NCBI RefSeq assembly: GCF_000337415.1
Contig: NZ_AOJD01000031.1
Span: 4,592 to 52,762 of the forward strand
DNA: 48,171 bases
Origin: Halorubrum tebenquichense DSM 14210
GTDB taxonomy: Archaea > Halobacteriota > Halobacteria > Halobacteriales > Haloferacaceae
Direction: 5' to 3'
Below are positions 25,560-33,912 of this stretch, in pieces; positions within the stretch are counted from its first letter, which is position 1; the number at the start of each line of letters is the position of its first letter. The translations under genes were made by a program, and so were the position numbers. A model generated the notes under the pieces. It worked only from the letters and a program-made list of their open reading frames with translations. It ran no database searches and was not told where the DNA came from.

Positions 25560-27164
25560 CTAGTCGTGCCGGAAGCAGCGCGACCCGGTGAACGCCATCG
25601 CCATGTCGCGCTCGTCGGCGGCGGCGATCACGTCCTCGTCGTTGACGGAGCCGCCGGGCTGGATCACGGCCTCGATCCCCGCGTCGGCCGCCTCCTCGAT
25701 CGCGTCCGGGAACGGGAAGAAGGCGTCCGAGGCCATCACGGCCCCCTCGGCGGACTTGCCCTCCGCGTCCTTCTCGGCCTTCATCGCCGCGAGCGTGACG
25801 GCGTCGACCCGCGAGACCTGTCCCATCCCGACGCCGACCGTCTCGGTGCCGGTCGCGAACAGGATGCCGTTCGACTTGACGTGTTTCAGCGTCTGCCACG
25901 CGAACAGCATCGTCTCGACCTGCTCGTCGGTCGGCTCGCGCTCGGTGACGACCTCCAGGTCCTCGGCGGTCGGCGACTGCCGGTCGCGCTCCTGAACGAG
26001 GCGGCCGCCGACGACCGGCTTCTCCGTGAACCGCTCCGAGAACCGGTCGTCGCCCTCGCCGAGCGGCCCCACGTCGAGCACGCGGAGGTTCTTCTTCTCG
26101 CGGAGCACGTCGAGCGCGCTGTCGGTGTAGCCCGGCGCGACGACGACCTCCTTGAACGAGTCGGCGACCGCGGTGGCGGTGTCGGCGTCGCACTCGCGGT
26201 TCAGGGCGACGATGCCGCCGAACGCCGACTTCGCGTCCGTCCGCAGCGCGCGGTCGTACGCGTCCGCGAGGTCCTCGCCGACCGCACAGCCCGCGGGGTT
26301 GGTGTGTTTGATCACCGCGGCCGCGGGGTCGTCGAACTCTTTCACGAGGTTCAGCGCGGCGTCCGCGTCGTTGTAGTTGTTGTACCCCATGCCCTTCGCG
26401 CCGGGGTTCAGCTGGTCGGCGTCGACGACGCTCGCCTCCTCGCAGCCGTCGTCGACGTACAGCGCGGCGTCCTGATGCGGGTTCTCGCCGTACCGGAGCG
26501 TGGCGGTCCGCTCCTCGGAGACGAACCGCCGCTCCGGGAAGTCGCCGCCCGCGTCGCCCTCGACCGCGACGTCGACGGGGTTCCCGTCGGCGTCCCGCTC
26601 GACGGTCACCCGGTCCTCGGCGAACCACCGGACCGCCCGCGGGTAGGCGGTGAACTCGGCCTCGCGGAGGACGCGCGCCTTCAGCGAGTCGGCGTCGTCG
26701 TCCTCGTACACCGGGATCGGCTCCTGCGTGACGACCGGGCCGGCGTCGACCTCCTCGGTGACGACGTGGACCGTACAGCCGGTCGTCCGGACGCCGGCCT
26801 CCAGTACCTGCTCGTGGGCGTCCGTGCCGGGGAACGACGGTAAAAGCGAGGGGTGGACGTTCAGCGTCGTCGGGACGGCGTCGAGGAACTCGTCGGTCAG
26901 CACCCGCATGTAGCCGTCCAGACAGACCAGGTCGACGTCGTAGTCGGAGAGGCGCTCGACGATCCGCCGCTCGTGCGCCTCGCGCGACTCGCCCTCCTCG
27001 CGCTCGACGACCTCGGTCGGGACGCGGCGCTCCGTGGCGGCCTCCAGGACGGGTGCCTGCTCGCGGTTCGTCAGGACGACCGACAGCTCCGCGCCGCCGG
27101 GCGCGGCGTCGGCGATGTGTCTGAGGTTCCGTCCCCGGTTGCTCGCGAGTCCGGCGATCTTCAT
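25560..27164 (-). CDS. purH: PurN-PurH fusion: GAR formyltransferase + AICAR formyltransferase
   Basis: 534 residues, two enzymes of de novo purine synthesis. Residues 1-190 are a PurN-type GAR transformylase: NVHPSLLPSFPG (102-113) and the catalytic Asp in EEVDAG (D140). From about 205 to the end is an AICAR transformylase: RYGENPHQ (224-231), IKHTNPAGCAVG, SAFGGIVALNRE, IQPGGSVNDEDV. The N-terminal IMP cyclohydrolase domain of bacterial PurH is absent; archaea use PurO for that step. The fusion is known in haloarchaea. It is divergent from purB with 167 bp between, where a cgatataccc element on the minus strand lies about 25-30 nt before this ATG. Confidence 0.95.
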   Translation of the reverse strand: MKIAGLASNRGRNLRHIADAAPGGAELSVVLTNREQAPVLEAATERRVPTEVVEREEGESREAHERRIVERLSDYDVDLVCLDGYMRVLTDEFLDAVPTTLNVHPSLLPSFPGTDAHEQVLEAGVRTTGCTVHVVTEEVDAGPVVTQEPIPVYEDDDADSLKARVLREAEFTAYPRAVRWFAEDRVTVERDADGNPVDVAVEGDAGGDFPERRFVSEERTATLRYGENPHQDAALYVDDGCEEASVVDADQLNPGAKGMGYNNYNDADAALNLVKEFDDPAAAVIKHTNPAGCAVGEDLADAYDRALRTDAKSAFGGIVALNRECDADTATAVADSFKEVVVAPGYTDSALDVLREKKNLRVLDVGPLGEGDDRFSERFTEKPVVGGRLVQERDRQSPTAEDLEVVTEREPTDEQVETMLFAWQTLKHVKSNGILFATGTETVGVGMGQVSRVDAVTLAAMKAEKDAEGKSAEGAVMASDAFFPFPDAIEEAADAGIEAVIQPGGSVNDEDVIAAADERDMAMAFTGSRCFRHD

Positions 27165-27331
27165 ACCTGTGGGTCCGACCGATCGGGTATATCGATTGCG
27201 GTCCGCGTCGGGTAGATACGCACGTTTGCGGATCGAGACGGGGGTTCGACGCGATGAGAACGCGAGACGGATCCACGTCCGTGCGTCGCCCCATCGACAC
27301 GCTTTTGCTGGCTCCGCGGGCAGTCGCGGAT

Positions 27332-28858
27332 ATGAGAGACGACGGACGGACGGACGGCGGCGCGGCCGACGACGCCGGCTCGATCCCGGGGCTGTCCCGG
27401 TCGGACCCGCTCGCGGCCGTCTCGCCGCTCGACGGACGATACGCCGGCCGGACAGCGCCGCTGTCCCCGTACGCGAGCGAGGCCGGGCTGATGCGCGCCC
27501 GGACCCGGGTCGAGGTCGAGTACCTGATCGCGCTCGCCGACCTGGACGCGACGCCGATCGATCTCGACGAGGCGACCGAGGCGGGGCTGCGCGCGGTCTA
27601 CGAGGAGTTCTCCGCCGAGGACGCGCGCCTGATAAAGCGGCTGGAGACCGAGGGGGCCGCGGGGTACGACGCGACCAACCACGACGTGAAGGCGGTCGAG
27701 TACTTCCTCCGCGTCCGGCTCGCGGACCTCGCCGAGGGCGGGGCGGACGGGGACGCCGACGACGAGGGGTCCCCGCCCGACGCCGGCAACTCCCCGCTCG
27801 ACGACGCGGAGTCGCTGTACCCGTGGATCCACTTCGGGCTGACGAGCGAGGACGTGAACAACCTCGCCCAGCGGCTCCTCGTCAAGCCCGCGGTGAGCGA
27901 CGTGATCGTCCCCGCGGTGCGCGAGGTGCGCGACGCCCTGGTCGAGTTGGCACACGAGCACCGCGACGCGCCGATGCTGGCGCGCACCCACGGCCAGCCC
28001 GCGACGCCGACCACCTTCGGCAAGGAGATGGCGGTGTACGCCGCGCGGCTCGGCCGGGCGCTGGGCCGGGTCGTCGTCGCGAACGGTGACCTCTCCGGGA
28101 AGCTCGCGGGCGCGTCCGGCACCTTCGCGGCGCACCGCGCCGCCTACCCCGACGTCGACTGGCGGGGGTTCTCCGAGTCCTTCGTGCGCGGGCTGGACTT
28201 GGAACACACCGCGCTCGCGACGCAGGTGAACCCCTGCGACGACCTCGCGGCGCTGTTCGACGGGCTGCGCGGCGTCAACAACGTCCTCCTCGACTTGGAC
28301 CTCGACGCGTGGCTGTACGTCTCCGACCGCTACCTCGGACAGGAGGCCGTCGAGGGCGAGACCGGGTCGTCGACGATGCCCCACAAGGTGAACCCGATCG
28401 ACTTCGAGAACAGCGAGGGGAACCTCTCGAAGGCGAACGGCGACCTCACGTTCCTCGCCGACTACGTGACGAACTCGCGGCTCCAGCGCGACCTCTCGGA
28501 CTCGACCGTCAAGCGCAACGTGGGTGCCGCCCTCGCGCACTGCCTGATCGGCTACTCGAAGGCCGCCGACGGGCTGGGGACGGTCGTCCCGAACGAGGCC
28601 GTCATGCGCGAGGAGCTGGACGCGACCCCCGAGGTGATCGGCGAGGCGGTCCAGACGATCCTCCGGCGCGAGGGCGACACCGAGGCGTACGAGCGCGTGA
28701 AGGCGCTCTCCCGCGGCCGGTCCGTGACGCTCGACGACTTCCGCGAGCTGTTCGACGACCTCGACGTCGACGACGAGGTCCGCGCGGAGCTGAAGGCGCT
28801 CACGCCCGCCGGCTACACCGGCTTCGCCGACGAGCTCGTCGACGACCTCGACGCGTAG
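27332..28858 (+). CDS. purB: Adenylosuccinate lyase
   Basis: 508 residues. Acts twice in purine synthesis: SAICAR to AICAR and adenylosuccinate to AMP. Signatures: SPLDGRYAGRTAPLSPYASE near the N-terminus, ARTHGQPATPTTFGKEM, TSEDVNNLAQRLL, and the fumarase/ASL signature GSSTMPHKVNPIDFEN. The form is the E. coli-like longer PurB, with an acidic insertion (about 145-170). ATG at 27332 is chosen over one at 27254 because the upstream residues are Arg-rich and a TTTTG-rich promoter-like stretch sits about 30 nt before it. It is divergent from purNH. Confidence 0.95.
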   Translation: MRDDGRTDGGAADDAGSIPGLSRSDPLAAVSPLDGRYAGRTAPLSPYASEAGLMRARTRVEVEYLIALADLDATPIDLDEATEAGLRAVYEEFSAEDARLIKRLETEGAAGYDATNHDVKAVEYFLRVRLADLAEGGADGDADDEGSPPDAGNSPLDDAESLYPWIHFGLTSEDVNNLAQRLLVKPAVSDVIVPAVREVRDALVELAHEHRDAPMLARTHGQPATPTTFGKEMAVYAARLGRALGRVVVANGDLSGKLAGASGTFAAHRAAYPDVDWRGFSESFVRGLDLEHTALATQVNPCDDLAALFDGLRGVNNVLLDLDLDAWLYVSDRYLGQEAVEGETGSSTMPHKVNPIDFENSEGNLSKANGDLTFLADYVTNSRLQRDLSDSTVKRNVGAALAHCLIGYSKAADGLGTVVPNEAVMREELDATPEVIGEAVQTILRREGDTEAYERVKALSRGRSVTLDDFRELFDDLDVDDEVRAELKALTPAGYTGFADELVDDLDA

Positions 28859-28920
28859 CGCGGGCCGGAAGGAGCGAATCGCCACAAGAGGTTTGCCGCT
28901 CGGCGCGAGAAACCCGATCG

Positions 28921-29283
28921 ATGCCCTCCGACAACGACGAGACGGAGTACTCCGTCTTCGACGACGACGAGCTGATCGAAAACGACAGGAACGGCGACGG
29001 CGCGCCCCCCGACAGCAACGCCGCGGGTTCCGCCGCCGACGGCCGCGGTGCCCGGACGGACGACCGCGCCGCCTCGCTGGGCGGCGACGGCGAGGACGGC
29101 TGTCCGAAGTGCGGCGGCACGGCGACCGAGACCGACGAGATCGCCACCAGCGGCACGGGACTCACCAAGATGTTCGACGTACAGAACCGCAGTTTCCTCG
29201 TGGTCTCCTGTGCCGAGTGCGGCTACTCGGAGCTGTACAAGGGCCAGTCGTCCGGGAACGCGATCGACTTCTTCCTCGGATAG
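28921..29283 (+). CDS. Zinc-ribbon nucleic-acid-binding-like protein (DUF2082 type)
   Basis: 120 residues. A disordered acidic N-terminus (1-60) precedes a zinc ribbon: CPKCGG, then TDEIATSGTGLTKMFDVQNRSF, then CAECGYSELYKG, ending GNAIDFFLG. This order matches the family of zinc-ribbon proteins often listed as nucleic-acid-binding (PF09855 pattern, from memory). It is on the same strand as purB after 62 bp. Function unknown. Confidence 0.85.
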   Translation: MPSDNDETEYSVFDDDELIENDRNGDGAPPDSNAAGSAADGRGARTDDRAASLGGDGEDGCPKCGGTATETDEIATSGTGLTKMFDVQNRSFLVVSCAECGYSELYKGQSSGNAIDFFLG

Positions 29284-29368
29284 CGGACCCGAGGCGTCGC
29301 CTCCGGGTCAGCCGCCCCGCGTCGCCGGTAAGCGACCAATTTTTGTCGGAGAGCGAACCAGTCTCGGT

Positions 29369-30073
29369 ATGGTCTCCCTCCGACCGCTCGCGGCCCTCCC
29401 CGTCGTCGGCGTCCTCGCCGACGGCCGCACGTATCGCCACCTGCTGTACCTGCTGATCGCGATGCCGATCGGCTTCGTCCACTCGGGCGTGCTCTCGTTC
29501 GGCGGCACCCTCGGACTCGTCCTCGCGCCGGTGCTCGTCGGGGTGGTGTTCCTGCTCGTCACGCTCGTCGCCGTCCGGTTGTTCGCCGGGTTCGAGCGGT
29601 GGCTCGCCGACGCGCTGCTCGGGACCGACCTCGCGAAGCCGGACGACCTCGGGGACGCCGACGGCGTCCTCGGCGGCGCGAGGAAGTTCGTTGACGCGGC
29701 CTCGACGTGGCGGGGGCTCGGGTTCCTCATGGCGAAGTTCTGGGTCGCCCTGTTCGGGGTCGTCCCGCTGCTCCTGCTCGCCCGCGGGATCCCGCTCGTC
29801 ACCGCGCCGCTCCGGTACCCCCTCGTCGTCCAGTTCGGCGAGGTGAACGGGGAGCCGGCGACGTGGGCGATCGACGCGCTGCCGGAGGCGCTGGCGGCGG
29901 TCCCGCTGGGCGTCGCCGCCGTCCTCGTCGCCTGCCACCTCGCCAACGTCGCGGGGTACGCCGCCCGCCGGATGGCGCTCGCCCTGCTCGACGGCCCGAC
30001 GCGAGCCGATTCCGCTCCCGAGAGCGGGGGCGTGACGGTGGAAAGCGGGGAGAGCGAGGCGGGGGCGGACTGA
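29369..30073 (+). CDS. Sensor-domain membrane protein (putative sensor, PF13796-like)
   Basis: 234 residues. Four membrane helices in two pairs (about 24-42, 45-72, 124-145, 170-195), with the conserved-looking start RTYRHLLYLLIAMPIGFVHSG and RLFAGFERWLADALLG, as in the membrane sensor domain of bacterial and archaeal histidine kinases, here without a kinase. The C-terminus is a short acidic tail. The start at 29369 gives the proper first helix. Ligand unknown. Confidence 0.75.
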   Translation: MVSLRPLAALPVVGVLADGRTYRHLLYLLIAMPIGFVHSGVLSFGGTLGLVLAPVLVGVVFLLVTLVAVRLFAGFERWLADALLGTDLAKPDDLGDADGVLGGARKFVDAASTWRGLGFLMAKFWVALFGVVPLLLLARGIPLVTAPLRYPLVVQFGEVNGEPATWAIDALPEALAAVPLGVAAVLVACHLANVAGYAARRMALALLDGPTRADSAPESGGVTVESGESEAGAD

Positions 30074-30132
30074 CCTCGCGACCGCGGCCGATCCCCCGGA
30101 GCGCTTATTCGCCTCCGACCGTCAGGACCGGC

Positions 30133-30795
30133 ATGGCACCGACGCTCGTGACCGCGGCCGCGGGGGCGCTCCTCGCGGCCGCGCTGCTGGGGGACGCGTT
30201 CGACCGGCGCGCGGTCGCGGTCGTCGTCGCGGCCGCGCTCCTCCCGAGCCTCGACGCGGTCGCGAGCCTCGCCGTCCCGGGCGCGACGAACGCCCTCCTC
30301 CACGCCGTCTGGCTCCCGCTGTTCGCGGGCGGGCTGCTGTACTGGGACACGACCCTGCGCGAGGCGTCCGCCCTCCGCGAGCGCGGCGGGTGGCGCGCGG
30401 TGCGGACCGCGTGGGTCGCGCTCGCCGCGTTCGCCGTCGCGGGGACCGGTTCGGCGCTGTTCGCCGGCGATGGCGCGGCCCTCCTCTACCCGCTGGAGGA
30501 CGCCCGCTACGTCCTCCGGGGCCGGCTCGTGTTCTCGACGCGGGACGGGCTCGTCCAGACGTTCCTGACGCTCGGCGCGGAGGGACCGGGGGTCCTCCCG
30601 TTCGAGCGCGTCGGCGGGGCGACGGCGGACCCGGTCGCCTCGTGGGTCAACCCCGACGGCCGGCCCGGCCTCGACCCGGGAGCCGACCGGGAGTTCCGGG
30701 TCGTGGAGAACGGGTGGCAGCTGGTCGTCGTCGCCGCGGCGGCCGCGACCCTCGCGGTCCGGGCCTACTCGGGGCGGCCGGGGGTGCGTCGCTGA
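30133..30795 (+). CDS. YdjM-like membrane protein, degenerate paralogue
   Basis: 220 residues, multi-pass membrane protein in tandem with a closely similar protein encoded immediately downstream (stop TGA touches the next ATG). Shared pattern: LLAAALLGDAFDRRAVAV, LLPSLDAV, TLREASALRER, FSTRDGLVQTFL. Compared with the second copy, the metal-type histidines are mostly missing (no His in the N-terminal helix, none in the fourth helix where the neighbour has HVFAHVALDW), so it is probably not an active hydrolase. Confidence 0.75.
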   Translation: MAPTLVTAAAGALLAAALLGDAFDRRAVAVVVAAALLPSLDAVASLAVPGATNALLHAVWLPLFAGGLLYWDTTLREASALRERGGWRAVRTAWVALAAFAVAGTGSALFAGDGAALLYPLEDARYVLRGRLVFSTRDGLVQTFLTLGAEGPGVLPFERVGGATADPVASWVNPDGRPGLDPGADREFRVVENGWQLVVVAAAAATLAVRAYSGRPGVRR

Positions 30796-31476
30796 ATGCC
30801 GTCGACGATCGTCCACGCCGGCTTCGCGCTGCTGCTCGCGGCCGCGCTGCTCGACGACCGACCGCTCGACCGTCGGGCACTCGCGGTCCTGCTCGTCGTC
30901 GTCGTGCTCCCCGAGGCGGACAGCTTCCTCGGGTTCGTCATGGCCGGCGCGCACCGCACGGTCGGACACACCTTCGTGATCCCGGCGGTCGCCGCGCTGG
31001 CGCTGTTCTACGACACCCGCGTCCGGGAGTCGTCCGCGCTCCGCGAGCGGCTCTCGGACCGGTGGATCGCGGTCGCGTGGGTCGCGCTCTTCGTCCACGT
31101 CTTCGCGCACGTCGCGCTCGACTGGACGCACCTCGACGGCGTGAACGCGTTCTGGCCGCTCCGCGACCGGTTCTTCCACCTCGACGGGGAGATCCTCTAC
31201 TCGACGGCGGACGGGTTCGTCCAGACGTTCGTCGACGTTCGGATCGACCCCGAGACGGGGACGCGGACCGTCGACGCGGGCGGCGGCGGCACCAGCGAGT
31301 CCGTCCACGTCAACAACCCCGTCGAGCCGCGCGACCCCGACCTCGACGTCGAGGAGCCGGTCGACCGGCGGTTCCCGGTCGCGAACGCCGGCTGGCGGCT
31401 CTACCTGATCGGGCTGGGGCTGTTCGCGCTCGGCGCGCGGCGGCTTCAGGGAGACGGCGCACCGACCGCGGAGTGA
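30796..31476 (+). CDS. YdjM/LexA-binding-type metal-dependent membrane hydrolase
   Basis: 226 residues. Membrane helices with the family metal motif spread: IVHAGFALLL, LPEADSF, GAHRTVGHTF, HVFAHVALDWTH. The C-terminal part is a long soluble loop (RIDPETGTRTVDAGGGGTSE) and a final helix. Family members are called inner-membrane metal-dependent hydrolases; substrate unknown. It is the intact member of a tandem pair, directly adjoining the upstream paralogue. Confidence 0.82.
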   Translation: MPSTIVHAGFALLLAAALLDDRPLDRRALAVLLVVVVLPEADSFLGFVMAGAHRTVGHTFVIPAVAALALFYDTRVRESSALRERLSDRWIAVAWVALFVHVFAHVALDWTHLDGVNAFWPLRDRFFHLDGEILYSTADGFVQTFVDVRIDPETGTRTVDAGGGGTSESVHVNNPVEPRDPDLDVEEPVDRRFPVANAGWRLYLIGLGLFALGARRLQGDGAPTAE

Positions 31477-31578
31477 CGGAGCGTCGGGGCTTGACGACGG
31501 GAATAAGAGGAGGTTGGCGGTGGGGCCCAACATGGTATGACCGCAGGGTAAACCCCTCCGAGGGCGTAGGATCGGGTG

Positions 31579-33189
31579 ATGTCCACCCAACCGGACCCGG
31601 ACCTGTCGGACGCGGACGAGCCGCTCGCCGGGGAGTCGATCGCGGTCGTCGGTGCCGGCTTCGGCGGGCTCTCGGCGGCCGCCTACCTCGCCGACGCGGG
31701 GGCGGACGTGACGATCTTCGAGCGGAACGAACACCCCGGCGGGTACGCCGGCCGGATCGAGCGCGACGGGTTCCGGATCGACACCGGGCCGTCGTGGTAC
31801 CTCATGCCGGAAGTGTTCGACCGGTTCTTCGAGTCGTTCGGGCGGTCGACGGACGAGTACTACGACCTGATCGAACTGGACCCGCTGTACGACGTGGTCT
31901 GGAAGGACGGCGACAGCGCGTCGATGCCGGCCGACCGCGAGGGGCAGAAGGCGCTGTTCGAGTCGTACGAGTCGGGCGCGGGCGAGGTGTTGGACGACTA
32001 CCTCGCGGACGCCGCGGAGGCGTACGAACTGGGCATGGACCGGTTCGTCTACCCCAGCCGGTCGCGCTTGCGGGACATGGTCGACGCCGACGTGTTCCGG
32101 TCGGGCCGCGCGCTCCCGAAGCTCCGCGAGATGGACGAGTACGTCGGCGGCTACTTCGACAGCGAGAAGCTCCGACAGATCGCGGAGTACAAGCTGGTGT
32201 TCCTCGGCGGCTCGCCGTACAACACGCCCGCGATCTACACGCTGATGAGCCACGTCGACATGAACCTCGGCGTCTACCACCCGACCGGCGGGATCGCGAG
32301 CGTCGTCGACGCGATGGCGGACCTCGCGCGCGAACTCGGCGTCGAGATCCGGACGAACGAGCCGGTGACCGCGATCGAGCCGTCGGTCCCCGCGTCGACG
32401 CCGACGTTCACCGTGGAGACGGAGCGGGCCGGCGACGGGAGTTCGGAAGCCGGCGACGCCACGGGGTCGCGCGGCGGCCGGTTCGACCGCGTCGTGGCGA
32501 ACGCGCCGCCGCCGCACGTCGAGCGCGATCTCCTCCCGGCCGGAACCGTCGACCGCGAGTCGTACTGGGAGTCGCGGACGTACGCCCCCTCGGCGTACCT
32601 CTCGTACATCGGGGTCGAGGGCGACGTGGACTTGGAACACCACACGCTGGTGTTCCCGACCGACTGGCGGCCCCACTTCGAGGACATCTTCGACGAGCCG
32701 GGGTGGCCCGAGGACCCCGCCTACTACGTCCACGTCCCCTCGAAGACGGACCCGGAGGCGGCCCCTGACGGCCACGAGGCCGTCTTCCTGCTCGTCCCGC
32801 TCGCGGCCGGACTGGAGGACGACCCGGAGACCCGCGAGCGGTTCCGGGAACTGGTGTTCGACGACCTGGCCGAGCACGCCGGCGTCGACTTCCGCGACCG
32901 GATCGTCTTCGAGGAGACCGCGTGCGTCTCCGACTTCCGGCAGCGGTTCAACGCCCCGCGCGGGACCGCGCTGGCGCTGTCGCACACGCTCGAACAGACC
33001 GGCCCGCTCCGCCCCGCGCACCGCGCGCCCGGCGTGGACGGCCTCTACTACGTCGGGGCGTACACCAACCCCGGTATCGGGATGCCGATGTGCCTGCTCA
33101 GCGGCGAACACGCCGCCGAGGCGGTCGTCGAGGACGCGACCGGGAGCGGCGTACTGCCGTCGGTCGTGCCCACGTCGACGCTGCGGTGA
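31579..33189 (+). CDS. crtI: Phytoene desaturase-type FAD oxidoreductase (CrtI family)
   Basis: 536 residues. N-terminal FAD motif VVGAGFGGLSAAAYLADAGADVTIFE followed by HPGGYAG and DTGPSWYLMPEVFDRFF; C-terminal YYVGAYTNPGIGMPMCLLSGE, all typical of CrtI-type carotenoid desaturases, which insert double bonds into phytoene for bacterioruberin in haloarchaea. The usual crt neighbours (a UbiA prenyltransferase and CruF) are not beside it. A serine/glycine-rich insertion sits near residue 295. ATG 31579 is preferred over the GTG one codon earlier. Confidence 0.88.
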   Translation: MSTQPDPDLSDADEPLAGESIAVVGAGFGGLSAAAYLADAGADVTIFERNEHPGGYAGRIERDGFRIDTGPSWYLMPEVFDRFFESFGRSTDEYYDLIELDPLYDVVWKDGDSASMPADREGQKALFESYESGAGEVLDDYLADAAEAYELGMDRFVYPSRSRLRDMVDADVFRSGRALPKLREMDEYVGGYFDSEKLRQIAEYKLVFLGGSPYNTPAIYTLMSHVDMNLGVYHPTGGIASVVDAMADLARELGVEIRTNEPVTAIEPSVPASTPTFTVETERAGDGSSEAGDATGSRGGRFDRVVANAPPPHVERDLLPAGTVDRESYWESRTYAPSAYLSYIGVEGDVDLEHHTLVFPTDWRPHFEDIFDEPGWPEDPAYYVHVPSKTDPEAAPDGHEAVFLLVPLAAGLEDDPETRERFRELVFDDLAEHAGVDFRDRIVFEETACVSDFRQRFNAPRGTALALSHTLEQTGPLRPAHRAPGVDGLYYVGAYTNPGIGMPMCLLSGEHAAEAVVEDATGSGVLPSVVPTSTLR

Positions 33190-33243
33190 CGGGTCGGTGA
33201 GAGGCCGGTTTCGGGGCAGTCGGTTCTCGGAACGGCCGCCGCG

Positions 33244-33780
33244 TCAGCCGGATTCCGCTTCCGACCGGTCGATCGGTTCCGGCTCCTGTGCGGCGACCCA
33301 GTGTGTGACCGTGCCCGCGTCCCCGGACAGCGGCCGCAGCGAGACGCGGTTCGCGAACGGGGTGCCGTCCCGGCGTCGGTTCTCGAGTTCGACGGTGACG
33401 GTCGACCACGTCGACAGCGCCTCGCGGAAGTCCGCGCGGGCGTCGGGGTCGGGGTCTGGCCCCTGGAACAGCCGCGGGTTCCGCCCCCGAAGTTCGTCGA
33501 GCGCGTAGCCGGTCCGCTCGCGGAACCAGCGGTTGACGTAGACGATGGGGGTGTCGCGGTACGCCGGGCCGGTGAGCGTGAGTCCGAGCGGGAGGTCGTC
33601 GAACGCCCGGACGCGGTCGACGAGGAGCGCCTCGCGCTCCGACCGGTCGTCGGGGTGATCGGATCGCGACGGGGGCGACGCGAGGTCGAGTCCGCGGTCG
33701 TCGACCAGCGCGGAGAACCGGGACCGGAAGGCCCCGCGGTCGGCGTCTATCGCCGCGAGGACGTCGCGTCGAAGCGTCAC
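33244..33780 (-). CDS. PAS domain protein (LOV-like, lacking the photoactive Cys)
   Basis: About 178 residues from a GTG at 33778-33780; no ATG start fits without running into the lipoprotein gene, so the start is uncertain. A helical N-terminus is followed by a PAS fold: PLGLTLTGPAYRDTPIVYVNRWF, RTGYALDELRGRNPRLFQG, then NRRRDGTPFANRVSLRPL and VTHWVAAQEPEPID. In LOV photosensors the motif is GRNCRFLQ; here Cys is Pro, so a flavin-cysteinyl adduct cannot form. It may bind another ligand or act by protein contact. It has no output domain. Confidence 0.75.
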   Translation of the reverse strand: MTLRRDVLAAIDADRGAFRSRFSALVDDRGLDLASPPSRSDHPDDRSEREALLVDRVRAFDDLPLGLTLTGPAYRDTPIVYVNRWFRERTGYALDELRGRNPRLFQGPDPDPDARADFREALSTWSTVTVELENRRRDGTPFANRVSLRPLSGDAGTVTHWVAAQEPEPIDRSEAESG

Positions 33781-33912
33781 GTGCGGACTCGGGAACGGAG
33801 CGACAAACCGGTGTCGCTCCCGGAGCGCGTCGGGCGTCCGCGTTCGGTCGGTGACGTGACCGGCGGCTGAAACGAATGTTATCCGTGTCCGTCTCCGAGG
33901 GGCAGACGACAG

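Noticed and set aside
23644-27300. Very long minus-strand open frame
   Set aside because: A shadow of the MFS gene, repeat and purNH in another frame; Arg/Gly-rich and without domain features.
29308-33111. Very long minus-strand open frame of more than 1200 residues
   Set aside because: Antisense shadow of high-GC plus-strand genes; no domain recognised.
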